Positions 14,055-25,065 of a stretch of DNA of 64,000 nt are shown piece by piece; the stretch's first letter is position 1; each line of letters starts with the position of its first letter. Position numbers and translations under genes: made by a program. Origin of the DNA: Lentinula raphanica. Taxonomy: Eukaryota; Basidiomycota; Agaricomycetes; Agaricales; Omphalotaceae. The stretch covers positions 434,001 through 498,000 of the forward strand of contig JANVFP010000035.1 of the NCBI GenBank assembly GCA_027919835.1. The letters run 5' to 3'. The notes under the pieces are model-generated. The model saw only the letters and a list, made by a program, of their open reading frames with translations. It was not told where the DNA came from and searched no databases.

Positions 14055-16242
14055 ATGTCCGACACGAATCTCCTCAATGGATCAGAAAAAGGCTTGTATC
14101 GTAGACGAAGTACAAGCTTTCTGAGACAAATCGGCTCTGATCCTGGAAAGGGCATCAGTATCGACTTTGACACGGGAAGAGATATTCGACTGCAAATCTT
14201 GAATCAAGAACGCCAGGAGCAAGCCGCAGAGGAGGGGCATCACAGTGCATCCATTCCATCTCCATCTTCCCCGCCGAGCGCTCGTCCTAGACCGAGCCCG
14301 CTCACAGGCAAAGATGGTTCCGACTGGTTTAAAGAGCGGTTCATGAGGGAAGGCAAGAGACAGATCACTGTTTTAGAGAGTTTGAAAGCTATTGCAACAT
14401 CATCATGTGAGTCATAGTCGTATCATTGAACGTCCGAAGCGGTGGTAGAACACGAATTCGCCTGTAGGGTTGAACATTCTCTATGTATTCATCCCAATCT
14501 CATGGGCGTTTCACTTCACCAATCACCAAAACGCTGAAGAACCAGAGGAAATATGGCCTTTCACGGTCACGTTTGCTAGTGAGTCTTCATCAATCCCTAG
14601 CCAGATTCGTTCACGCTGTACTGAATGAAACTCGTATCTCTTCTACCAACTTCCCAGTGTCTCTTATTGCTCTCGTGCCTCTAGAAAGAGCTCTGGAATA
14701 TGGAGGCGACCAAATCAGTCTGTATTGTGGAAAAGAACTAGGTGATTTTATAATCGTAACATTGAACAAGTGTGTAGTTCCTTTTCTTTGGCGTGGTACC
14801 TCTTCCTGATCCTATGTAGTGTAGTGGAAGCGACACTTGCGATTATACTTCTCGTTAAATGCGAGTGAGTAGCATGTCTTACCTTTTAATTGTCACCGCA
14901 AGTGTTCATCGCTAGCACAGACTTCGGCTTCTGCAGTCAACAGTAGTCGGTGTCATTCTACTCCATCTGCTCTTCGTCCCAGGAATAGCCTTCATTATCG
15001 GAGGTGCAAAACTCATCTATCAGTCATTGAATCCACATTCGGCGCAGCTTAACCACATTCTCCTCCTCATGGGGTAGGTGCTCTCGATCTTTTATTTTCA
15101 ATTGACTCATCATAAACACAGTGTACTCACACTACTTCTTCCCACCGCGCTATTCACCACGCTGGAAGACTCTAATGCGGTTGGGACAGTGTCCTCAACT
15201 AGTACGGATTCAATACGCGCAACGGTGCTCATGATCAGCCATGGTTCTTCAATCATACTTCTCGTAGTGTACATCCCATTAGTTCGAGTTCCTAGTTCAT
15301 TCGTATTGATCGACAGCTTCGTCTTGCTACAGATACACTTACTCTCGCATCTTCTTATACAATCCCCCAGGCGATGGCAATGCCTTCCGCCCATTACCGG
15401 ACGCTCCAACCGCGCTTCTCGAGGAAGAGCGAGCTTTGCTTCACGAAGAACCCGAAGTAAACCAATGGGTGTGCATCGTATATTTGTTAGCCACAATCGC
15501 CTTCATGGCCCCCACTGCTGAATGGGTGTGTCTACTTTCGGTTTTTCTCCGTGCGGTGCAAGTGGAATATTCAATGAAAACTCGTCTCTGCTTAGCTCGT
15601 TGACAGCATTGAGATTGTCAGATCGAGTTCTCAAATCCAGCAAGAGTTCGTCAACTGCCACCGAGACGCTTCATATTTGTACTAATGATTTTATTATCTT
15701 TTTGCGTAGATGGTTTGGTTTAATCCTCTTACCCCTATCGTCCTATGCCGCCGATGCAATCCTTGCCTTGGGATACTTCATTCGAACTACAGCTCAATAT
15801 ATCCTAGGTTGGAAGCGACCCCCTACACGTGTTGCAAAAGCTCGGTCGATAGATGTATCCATACAGTTCAATCTCTTTTGGTTGCCATTCTTGATACTAC
15901 TGGGCTGGTGGTCCAATCGACCCATGACGCTACTCTTTGGTGAGTTGTCTGGGAATGGAGCACGTTTGACATAGGTTCTGATGGTCAATCTCTAGATACC
16001 TTCGAAGTGTCCATCCTCATCGGCGCATGTTTTCTCGTCAATTTCGTGACCGCAGATGCGAAGACGAATTGGGCTGAAGGTGCCACCATGGTATCGTTTT
16101 ACATTATGATCGTAAGTCTTCCATTTCGAATGTATATTGGAAGACTGAAGTCATCATTCTCCTCTAGGCATTGACTGCTTGGTTCTACACAGGAGATGCA
16201 AGGATAACCACGATACTAAGCTCGGGTCAATGTTCGGAATGA
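14055..16242 (+). CDS. Cation/H+ exchanger, CAX family (vacuolar Ca2+/H+ antiporter type)
   Basis: Multi-membrane-span antiporter predicted to move Ca2+ (or another divalent or monovalent cation) into the vacuole in exchange for H+. The cytosolic N terminus is about 110 residues, basic and Ser/Pro-rich, from the ATG at 14055. The first CAX repeat contains NNVVEATLAIILLVKCE, made by splicing at about 14820, and the second contains MAPTAEWLVDSIEIVRSSSQ, WFGLILLPLSSYAADAILAL and DTFEVSILIGACFLVNFVTA, then AKTNWAEGATMVSFYIMI. The last exon begins ALTAWFYTGD and stops at 16242. Introns are numerous and short, and all the joins I checked keep frame. Spliced length is about 500 residues. The NxxVE and AEW acidic helices expected for ion binding are present. 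Specificity for Ca2+ against Mn2+ or K+/Na+ cannot be read. Confidence 0.85.
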
Positions 16243-18140
16243 TGTTGAGAATGAGGATCACACTGCCAATCGTTTTTTCATCTCAGCGACATTGCCATGT
16301 GATCCACGAATCGTGTTTTCCTATGGCCGGGAAGGCACCTATATCTTTCTTCACAGTGGGGAAGTACACGCTGCCCAGCGGTATTCTCGATTTGTTACCG
16401 CCACTATCAGTGGAAACATTGTTCAATTAGCCTGACATTTTGTACTAGGATGTACTTTTGAACCTGCTCAAAGCCACTCAGTGCAGCCTTCTCATCTGCG
16501 AATTTCCGAATTCGCGTCACTCCAATTTTAAACATTTTGCCTATGCAAGCCACCATAGGCCGTAACCTGTCACCGGGAACCACATCAAGATCATGGTCTC
16601 GTCCAGAAAGCTGCCTGGTCTATTTCTTGTCTATTGCTTCTTATACTAGCCTATGCTAACCAAGGCAAACCATCCTGTCTCACCGCTCCCGGTTTGAGCT
16701 CCACACAGGGGTCAGGTTGAATGGACCCATCTCGTTCTTTCTCATCAAGAGCAGGAGAAACTATAAGGTAATTAATCAAGATTCAGCCCGCCGATCCCCG
16801 CCACAAACGCTCAGGTTTTCAATTTCGAACGTACCAGCCGGTAGAATTTACATTCAGGTTCCAGGTCCCTTGGTCCGGAATTCCCTGCCATTATCTCTGA
16901 CTCCCAGACCACGATAGAAAAATTGCACAGTCCTCTATGAAAGTATTTTTGGGACTTTATTTGACTTCGACCCGTTCTCACACTTCTGACATTGACATTG
17001 ACTGAATTTAGCTGGTTGCTCCGATGACTTCCGACTCAGAACACGAACATAGACTTCTCACTACAGACTCCGAAATGGATAGACTTTCAAGCTTGACTTT
17101 TGACTGAGATGTGACTGACAGCCACTCAGTGTGAACGACCCAAGACTGCCCAGAGAGAACTTGCACATATTCACTCTTCTCAAATCCCATTTTACTTTGG
17201 TCTCTGAAGCACAGACTTCGACGGCAGTCGTTGAACATCAGACTTTTACAAAAGGACTCATTGATTAGGCATAGAGACTGACGCTCATCGTGATAGAACA
17301 CAGCTGATGGCTTTCTGACTGATGGATATGGCTTTCTGACTGATGAAAATGACTTTCCGATTCATGGATATGGCATCGCGACTCCGAGCTACAGCCTTCT
17401 GTGAACATTTTGCATGTGAAATTCAGATATACTGAAGACCCGATAGCCAAAAACACTAGGTAGACAATAAGAGAATGGTCTTAACAACTTGACGTCCGAA
17501 AATCTATTTGTTACGCTTGAATTCATCACAGAAGAACATGTAGAAGGAATGAATACTATGTAGCGTAGCCTTTTTACGCTTTATTTCATCACTGAAACCA
17601 TGCAGAAGAAATCGATACTATGTAGTGTACTATGTAGTCTGTAATTCATCACAGAAATCATGCAGAAGGAATCGATACTATGTAGTGTAGTACTACGTAG
17701 CCTTCAATAAGTATAGATTCATGGACGTCAAGTACGGATATGAGGAAAGCGAAAGCAACGACGTTCGGGGGTTACTTGTACTCAAGGCACAGACAGACGA
17801 CGTCACGCACGCGCGCGCGTTGCATAAGTCCTTGCGGGTCTGCAGGGGATCAAGTGTTTGTCGAGAACATGAAAATGTACTGTTCATGGAGACACCTGGT
17901 CCTCATTGCCCTTTGATTCCTCCTTTTGCTCAATCGACGATACGATTCTCCAGAGGGTACAATGAGTATCAATACTTAACTTACTTGTATGCGACAGAAA
18001 GTAGATTCCTGTCATGGAAGCTGCCCAGGATAACACACTCCGAATGAAATATAGCACATACAGCAAACTGGAAGACAAAGGTTTGATTCAGCGAGGATGA
18101 AGACAAGAAACAAGATATAGAGTAGCGCAGCTTCTGATGT
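16243..18140. other. 1.9-kb non-coding spacer with simple and tandem repeats
   Basis: No gene recognised. 16950-17400 is dominated by GACT/GACTGA-like short words and has two near-repeats of TGGCTTTCTGACTGATGG. 17520-17700 has three diverged copies of a unit of about 60 bp (listed separately). A CG-alternating patch (GCACGCGCGCGC) lies near 17808. Open frames here are short and have no familiar motifs. Confidence 0.6.
17520..17700. repeat. Diverged tandem repeat, three copies of about 60 bp
   Basis: Three successive blocks share the order ATTCATCAC(A/T)GA, CATG(T/C)AGAAG(G/A)AAT, then TACTATGTAG(C/T)GTA. They begin near 17520, 17582 and 17641. The last two are closest to each other. There is no coding potential, and the spacing and divergence fit a decayed minisatellite, not a CRISPR or gene array. 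Confidence 0.75.
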
Positions 18141-20081
18141 TTAAAAAGCATGGGGATGGGTAGTTCGGGCATGTACAAGTGCGGCACGCCAGAGATTCGC
18201 TACCGCACCTTCATCGAAACCTCGGGGAACTGAACGAAGGGCTTCTTCCATTAGTCGTGCGTCGTCAGCCGTCATTGAATCTGAAGGAGGTTTGACCTCA
18301 ACCTCGTTGAGTTGGTCAGGAGGTCCACGTTGTCCAAACCATGTGCTAGACCCTTGCTCGTGCGCATAGTTCCGACGAAGAGATCGCAATAATACCGAAT
18401 CTTGAAGACCCTCCCAATCAACTCCGAACACCTCTAGTTCTTCCTCGCTCATTGAAAACTGATCCAAAGAATCACCGCGTAATCCTTGAGTGAGCATATC
18501 AAAGCCGAACATGTCCTCCGGACTACGAGCTGGTCCATCACCGCGGCGCTGAGAAATACGGTGGCAATTCCACGCTTCGACCCAAAAGTTCAGTGACTGG
18601 TTTATAGCAGGGAGGAAAAGATATTGCAGAAGCCAGATATGATTGGGATTGCTCGCGTCGAGTTGATGATCCATTTCCAATCGGGTGAAGTAGTCGTTCC
18701 AGTGCTGTGTGATGTAATTCGATACGTCTACCCATAGCCTTTCAATACGAACATTGTGTACCGACCTAGAGGAATCGTTTAGCAACGTAAGTGAATTGAG
18801 AAATTTAAGCTGATTACCGTCCCCAGATATATGAGCCCCGGCCTGGACCGCGTGCGTGCTCCATAAATGCTGCGACCCATATGTTTTCAACTCCATGGTC
18901 GCCGCGTACTCGAGATGGAAGACCGTATCGGGAAGCAGCAGACAAGAAAAGCGAGAGGACTGTCGATGACCGATTGTTGTTGGAAGCTTGCAGAGCTGTG
19001 ATCATGCGAGAGTAGCCATCAATGAAACCATGAATGACAATACCCCACCGTATCAAACCTATTAAAGAACAGTCAGACACTATATGAAATTAGGTTAGGA
19101 AAGTGTCGTACGATGATGGCCGTCATGATGCCAGAGAGAGTTTGGACCTGGCACGGTGTAACGACGACGACGAATTCTGATACGTTCGAAGACACGGTGC
19201 ACAGGATCCACTCGTACGAGGGATTGACGAATGCGTTCATAAGGTACAATCTGGCCTAACCTTCTGAGCATGCCATGAAGAATCTGTATACCTGCCCGAG
19301 GATAGTGTGTCCGCATTAGACTTATCATTGAATCGAGAGTGTCATTCGACATGTTGGAGCGGCGATTAGACGATGAAGATTGAATCGACCTCGCTGCATT
19401 CTCGATGTCAGGATGAAAGTTGCTCGGCATTCCGGGGTCGTCATTTTCTTCAAACGGGACACTACCTGGAGTGACGATACGATGTTCCAAAAGGGCTCGT
19501 CGTACCGTTCTACGGCTCAGGCCGAGAAAGTCAGCGATTCCAGTCGTCGTGCGATGATTGTGTGCCCATTGCAAGAATTCTGGGTCAATGACTGCTCGAG
19601 GGCGACCTACTGAGCCATCATGTGTCCAGCTTAAGACTTCGGGACGACCATGGTGAGATTGTTCCATTCGGTGACTGTAGATTGTTTGCACATCAAGTAT
19701 CATGCGTTGGAGATTGCTGCGGAGAAATTGCCATTCGGTTTGGTTGGAAAACACGTTCGAGTGCTAGTCAAGAACAGTCACTCAAGATGAGTTCAAGAGA
19801 CTAGCAATGCAATAACACACCTGAGAGACAACATTGTTGAATTCACCCATGTCCTCTAAGAGCATCTGCAGATGAAAAACATCGGTTTGGTCGTTGGCTA
19901 CTTGATGGACAGCTGCATCGAATGCATGGTAGTGTCGCCTGAATTCTTGTAATAGTTGTACCGAGTTATCGAATGAGATTGTTCCGACGGTGATGTTATT
20001 GGCATTGCAGCAGTCGATACCAAAAAAGATGAGACACGCTATAGAGATGCCATAAACTAGAACTGAGCGATTCCGCGTCAT
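18141..20081 (-). CDS. Integrase-core (DDE) domain protein, transposon-derived family of Agaricomycetes
   Basis: Protein with a retroviral-integrase-like catalytic core, of a type common and uncharacterised in mushroom genomes. Domains in order: a short hydrophobic N terminus, a helix-turn-helix-like stretch ([20 protein letters not shown]), then the core. The core shows LWHHDGHHR (first Asp), [22 protein letters not shown] (second Asp) and [11 protein letters not shown] (Glu). After splicing at about 18823-18874, 34 residues separate the second Asp from the Glu. The acidic C-terminal domain ends RTTHPHAF. The three or four introns splice cleanly and no stop interrupts the frame. I see no terminal inverted repeats nearby, so it may be a domesticated copy. 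The start at 20081 gives a signal-peptide-like segment ([17 protein letters not shown]), odd for an integrase. About 590 residues. Confidence 0.8.
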
Positions 20082-20338
20082 GGTTCAAGAGAAAGTTCGA
20101 GAGGCGCGTTCCTGACATACCATATTTAGACATTATTGGTTCCGGTTTGTCATCCGAAATTGGCTACGGATATCTCGGAACAAAAATGAAGATTGAGAAA
20201 GTGCTGTCTTATGTTTGGAATATTGGAGGCAAAGAAAGGAAGAAGGGTGTACAACGACGCGATAGGCGATGAGGTAGAAAGGGCGTGGGAATTTGTAAGC
20301 AACATTCTTGACAACACCCACCACCCTCAGTGCCCAGC

Positions 20339-22010
20339 ATGGATAACCAGCAGTGGTACAACTACATGACTTCTCCTCCACACAGTGACCTTCAAGAGCC
20401 TCCTTCCCTTGATCTTTCCATGGATAACCGCTTGCCAACCGGAAACCTTGAGATGATCGAGTTGGATCGCGCTGTCTCTAACACATATGGCAACCCCGGG
20501 GTAGAGCGGTCCTTTGGGTGGATGTCTCTGGATGAAAACCTCAATGAGGCTTTTTCAAATGTCGAATTGACCGAGAATATGAGCGAGGAACGGTTGATCG
20601 GTGCGCTATGCTTTCTTATGATGTTGAAATGTAACATTCATTATCTTTTGTTTTACAAAGTGATCGAATTGTACTTGGCGATGGCAGCAGATGCCGACAT
20701 AGCTCCTGGTCTGCTATTCAAGGTCAAACTCCAGGCGAAAACTGGCACCGTTACCGCAACTAATGGGATCTTGGAGATCAGTGTGAGGTCGATTGTCACA
20801 CTCACCAATAGCGTTTATCTACCATCTGATCTGAAAGACTCACTTAATAACGTTGAAACCCTACTTGCTACCGCCAGAAGCTTGCCTCAGATGGATCATC
20901 CGCCTCGATCTTTACAGGATTTTCGTCTCCTTGCGCCTATCGCGGAGATCTCGATGAGCCCCGCGTCCCAATTCCGTCTCCAATCTATAGCTGAAAACGA
21001 TTCTTTGCATTTTGTATCTGTAAGAAAGTCAGAGAAGCCTAGATTCGTTCTCATTCTACAACAACCGACGAATCTGGCATCCGCGTTGCAATCGGAACAC
21101 CAGCCGTCGAATCTCAATGAAGTCCGATACACGGATGTTCCCTCGGATGCTTCTGCTTCTGCTTCCTCAGTTCCACGCTCGTTTCCAGTCCACGAAAACG
21201 CGTGGAATGCGGCCAAGGTTCCGTTCGAATCGCAAATGAACCCACGTCTACCTTTTTCGACTATGCTAGAAACCGTCGATTCGCCGAACGTGCATTCGCA
21301 GGTCACTCCGCAGGTTTGGCCACAGTCGTTTGACACACAGACGAACGAGGCTCTTCCGCAGCCTGCACCCACAGCGTCTTCTGATCATCGAATCGCTATT
21401 CATGCGACGAACATCCGGCACGCTTGTGAACTTCTTGGTATTCGCGAGCCACAAATTGGTCCTACAGCTGACCATTCTAACCTGAAACGATCGATAACGG
21501 AAAACCTTCAAGAATGGTTCATTGTTTGGAAGCTCATTCTGGGCCTTGGATACAATAAACGGAAAGGAGAACTGACCGTACAGAGGTACCAATGGATGGA
21601 CGGTACAGTCGAAACATACGCTGAAATCCTGCGTCGTATAAATTGGACCACGAAGGACTTCAAAACGAAATCGTCGCTCTATTGCTGGGCGATTAACGCA
21701 ACTTCGACGAAAGTGTGGAATCCTACTCTGCCCATACCCGTAGGCAAAGGTAAGTCAACCGTTTTGGTGTCGCGAGTCTTATTGACCTGGAATCTTGATA
21801 TCAGAACGCGTGTTTGCGGAAGCCAGACAAACTTGGGATAGACTGACATATTTCTTTCATTCGACTACCTTCCTACACTTCGGCGACCCGGAACTTTGGC
21901 CGTGCCACTCGCAGGAGTTTGATCTCACTTACCTGTATCATAACGATGTGCAGAAACATCGTCGATACATAAAGAACATGCTCATGACTCGCCCAGAATC
22001 TTCTGCTTGA
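20339..22010 (+). CDS. Uncharacterised protein, about 530 residues
   Basis: Not recognised. Two exons: a long first one from the ATG at 20339 (MDNQQWYNYMTSPPH) and a short second one joined at about 21748/21806, giving VGKERVFAEARQTWDRL and a stop at 22010. The N-terminal 300 residues are Ser/Pro/Asn-rich and probably disordered, with SDASASASSVP near residue 270. The C-terminal third is more ordered: SDHRIAIHATNIRHACELL, LQEWFIVWKLILGLGYNK and RRINWTTKDFKTKSSLYCW. This layout (disordered arm, compact C-terminal domain) could fit a regulator, but nothing identifies a DNA-binding fold. It is divergent from the integrase gene, with 257 bp between starts. Confidence 0.65.
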
Positions 22011-22324
22011 ATTTGCTGATTACATGCCCTGTTCATGTTTAGCTATGAATTTTGCCTGCTTTACAATAGTCTGCTTACCTGAAGTGCCATGTACCATAAT
22101 GAATCGAAGATAGAGCCTTCCTGTGCAATTGAGCTTATGATTTCCGTGGATTTTGTTTGAATCACTTGCCCAGCATTGATCAACTTCTCACAACATCTTT
22201 CAAATTCTACAACATTCTACCATATCGTACACGGAGACAAAATAATAAGAATAAAAAATGTGTATCGAAAAATTAGTATTGTCGAGAAAGTAACATAGAT
22301 GCTAAGAAGATGATAAAAGTGAGA

Positions 22325-24518
22325 TCACGGCGATACATTAGCAAGGCGGTGTGGAATCGAGGCAGCACGAGCAAAGGTTGTTAGGAACGAAGTTGTATAG
22401 AAGCTTGCCAGAGAGCGCTCGACCCTTTCAACAAGGGGGAAAAAGTTGTGTGCTTCAGATTGACTAGGGAACGGATTATATAACTCCTCTGGCTTGTCAC
22501 CCTTCCAGCTTCTCATCACCTGGTATAGAGCACGAATATAGGGTAAGCGCTCCTGTACGTCAGAAGCTGCCAGTCCTTCTTCAGCTTTGGCGATGTCTAC
22601 TTGATACCTAGACCCTACCCAACATGCATCCAATAGTGCATTCCGTTCGATCAAAGGGAGGGTGCTGTTGTCCACAAGTCGATCCAATGCCACTAATTCC
22701 TGACGAAAACTGATTTCGGAAATTTCCCAGAGAATTTGAGATGCAATTTCTGGAGGCGGTGGTTCAGTGCTGCAGTCTACTGATTGCCCTGCGAATTCAA
22801 TTTGAGGGTTCGAGTCACTGAGACTGAATGAATGAGAATTTGGTTTCGCGATCAGAGTCTCAAGAAGGGTTTGCATTTCGTTACGATAGACGGCGTTTTT
22901 TGTGGTCTCGGGCTTTCCCGAAGGATGTCCCCCAACAACGTCAAGCAAAGAGCGCCATCGTTTGGCAGACAGATTCACTGGTTTTGCCAAACCGTTTAGC
23001 GATTGGAGGATCAGAGGACGAACTTTGAGCCAACTGCGATAATAGAATGTTCGTAAAGCTAGAGTCGCGGGCGCATCTAACAACCTCGGGGGGGGAGGAA
23101 ATAACCACAATCGACGGTTTCAGGGCGTCGGATGGACTGGTTATAGGTGGAGAGGACTGCAAGAGCTCGTGACCAGATTGGAACTGTAGGTGGCATCGCT
23201 GGACTGTCGACATCCAGGAATGTGTTGTTTCCTTGCTTGTGGATTTGGGGCTTCTTGCGTTTCTGTTGAGAATCTATACAGGAAAGGTCATCAGACAAAG
23301 ACTGGAACCAAAAACGGATGCTTTTTACATGGCATAGGCCTTGTGACAGAACGTGAGTTATTGGTATGGAGATCCTTTGGGGTACTCATGCCGGCTGTGC
23401 CCGTGAGATGATAAAAGGGTGCTCTAGACGCAAGGGCTTTGCGATACGAAGATGGACCGTGTGGTGGGCTCGCTCCGAACACAGACGAAGGATATAGCAA
23501 TGATTGCAAGTAAGCATTCATTGCTATTAGGCGTTCTGGTTTGTTTGGTAGACCCTCCCAGATAACCGGATGATTGGGTTCGGCATCAATCCCATTGACC
23601 TGGAAACCAGAAGGTAGTTCAATGATATATGAGCTATCCTCAGCGATAAGGTGGGCAGACTGGTCGATCCGGGCATCGGGAGTTGCTGTGACTGGACGCA
23701 CAAACCAGACTGGAATTCCCAGATAGTATAACGTGTCGAGGGTATCGAGATTGTCCGTAAATGCTCCGATTACATCCAGAACAGGTGGTACTTTACCCAG
23801 ATACTTGTTTTTGTTGATCGCAGCTGTCCATGGTCGAGAGTGATATCGGATACGGGCATCTAATTCAAGAAGGCTTCGTTGCAAAAGCGCAACACGTAAG
23901 CATACAATATGGCGAGGAGCTGCCATTATTAGTGCTCGAAGCATACGGTCCACCTGCAGAGAGGCCTGAGTGAGATACGTATCCATTTCGTTGATGTCGG
24001 AAGATAGAGTTCCAAGAACGTAATTTGCAAGGGATTTGAGACTTGAATAGAAATGGTTGTCCAAGATAGCCGCATCGTACAACATGCCCCCATTTTCAAC
24101 GTCTAGCTCGATCTCCGAAGGATTTACCCAGGCAGGGGCAAATGGGTGATTTGGATCGGGAGAGGGCATTCGTACCAATGTGAGATGTGGCATCAATTCG
24201 TTGAAGGGTTGTGGGTAGAACAAGGGGTCGTCATGGGAGAAGTGTAAGTTGCGGCGTAGACGAACATGTCGGGATGACAAGGGTGGTTCAAATAATACAT
24301 CTGAATTGGGGGACGATACCAAATAGTTATTTGGTAGTATAGTCCCTACTCGACCGTCAAAAGGCTGGGGAGCTAGACAACAAATGCAGGTGAACAAAAT
24401 GTTTTTCAAAACAATCAAAAATTGTACTTGACGATGGGTCAGAAAACCGAGTTAGAAGTTCTGGATGATCGCGGTACGATGTGAAACTGAGTGGAATGGT
24501 GCTCAATGCCTCGGACAT
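22325..24518 (-). CDS. Uncharacterised Agaricomycete protein, frame broken at a C8 tract
   Basis: Family seen only as hypothetical proteins in mushroom fungi, as far as I recall. The start at 24518 (MSEALSTIPLSFTSY) joins through a 55-bp intron to TPQPFDGRVGTILPNNYLV. The long middle exon includes VPPVLDVIGAFTDNLDTLDTL and GIPVWFVRPVTATPDARID. After another intron (about 23272-23390) the frame reads DSQQKRKKPQIHKQGNN and IWSRALAVLSTYN, then hits a stop just past the C8 run at 23088-23095. The +1 frame directly after it (LWLFPPPPRLLDAP, then TFYYRSWLKVRPL) continues to 22325 with good coding character. No GT-AG pair of usable size bridges this point. Either the gene is a pseudogene or the homopolymer length is wrong. 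Confidence 0.65.
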
Positions 24519-25065
24519 TGTAGCGAGTATCGTCGAATTCTTGATGATTGTTGTTGTTGCGAAGCCCACAATACGGAATCTGGGCTGGAACAGAGTCACT
24601 GATTGAAGCGGCAGCGCAGAAGGAATAACTGATCTTTGTACGCAGAAAGGCAGAACCGATCTACGTGCAGATGGCAGGACCAATCTACGTGCAGGCAGTG
24701 GTGTTACTGCTTCGCACTTGGAAAGGGAGCTGTTTAGGAAGGAAAGGGAGTGGATGATGGGAGATGGTAGAAGAGAACGATGTCTCTAATCTAATCGGGT
24801 CCAAGTTTAACAGTCATCCCAGGCATGTGATCATAGTGATCACGATGATGAACCATTTATCAGCATTTATCCTGGTCCACTCGGCCCAGAATGCAAAGAA
24901 AACCCGTTTTTGCGGTGGCCTCAAGCTGATGACCCTCCTGAATTTTTGTGTAACAACATTAATTGATCTAGTATGATATGCTTCTGTTACGAGGATAGTA
25001 AAACGAAGGAAATTATGAGCTGTGAGCGAAGACCGTATAGGTAAAATCAATAGTAGTCCGATCTC
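24519..25065. other. Intergenic with a two-copy 22-bp repeat
   Basis: About 550 bp between the uncharacterised gene's start and the HECT-like gene's stop. A repeat with ATCTACGTGCAG at its core occurs twice near 24659-24695. A short palindromic patch (TGATCATAGTGATCA) lies near 24828. No gene is seen. Confidence 0.5.

Noticed and set aside
17520..17700. CRISPR-like spacing of repeats
   Set aside because: Eukaryotic context, only three diverged copies, and no conserved repeat with unique spacers.
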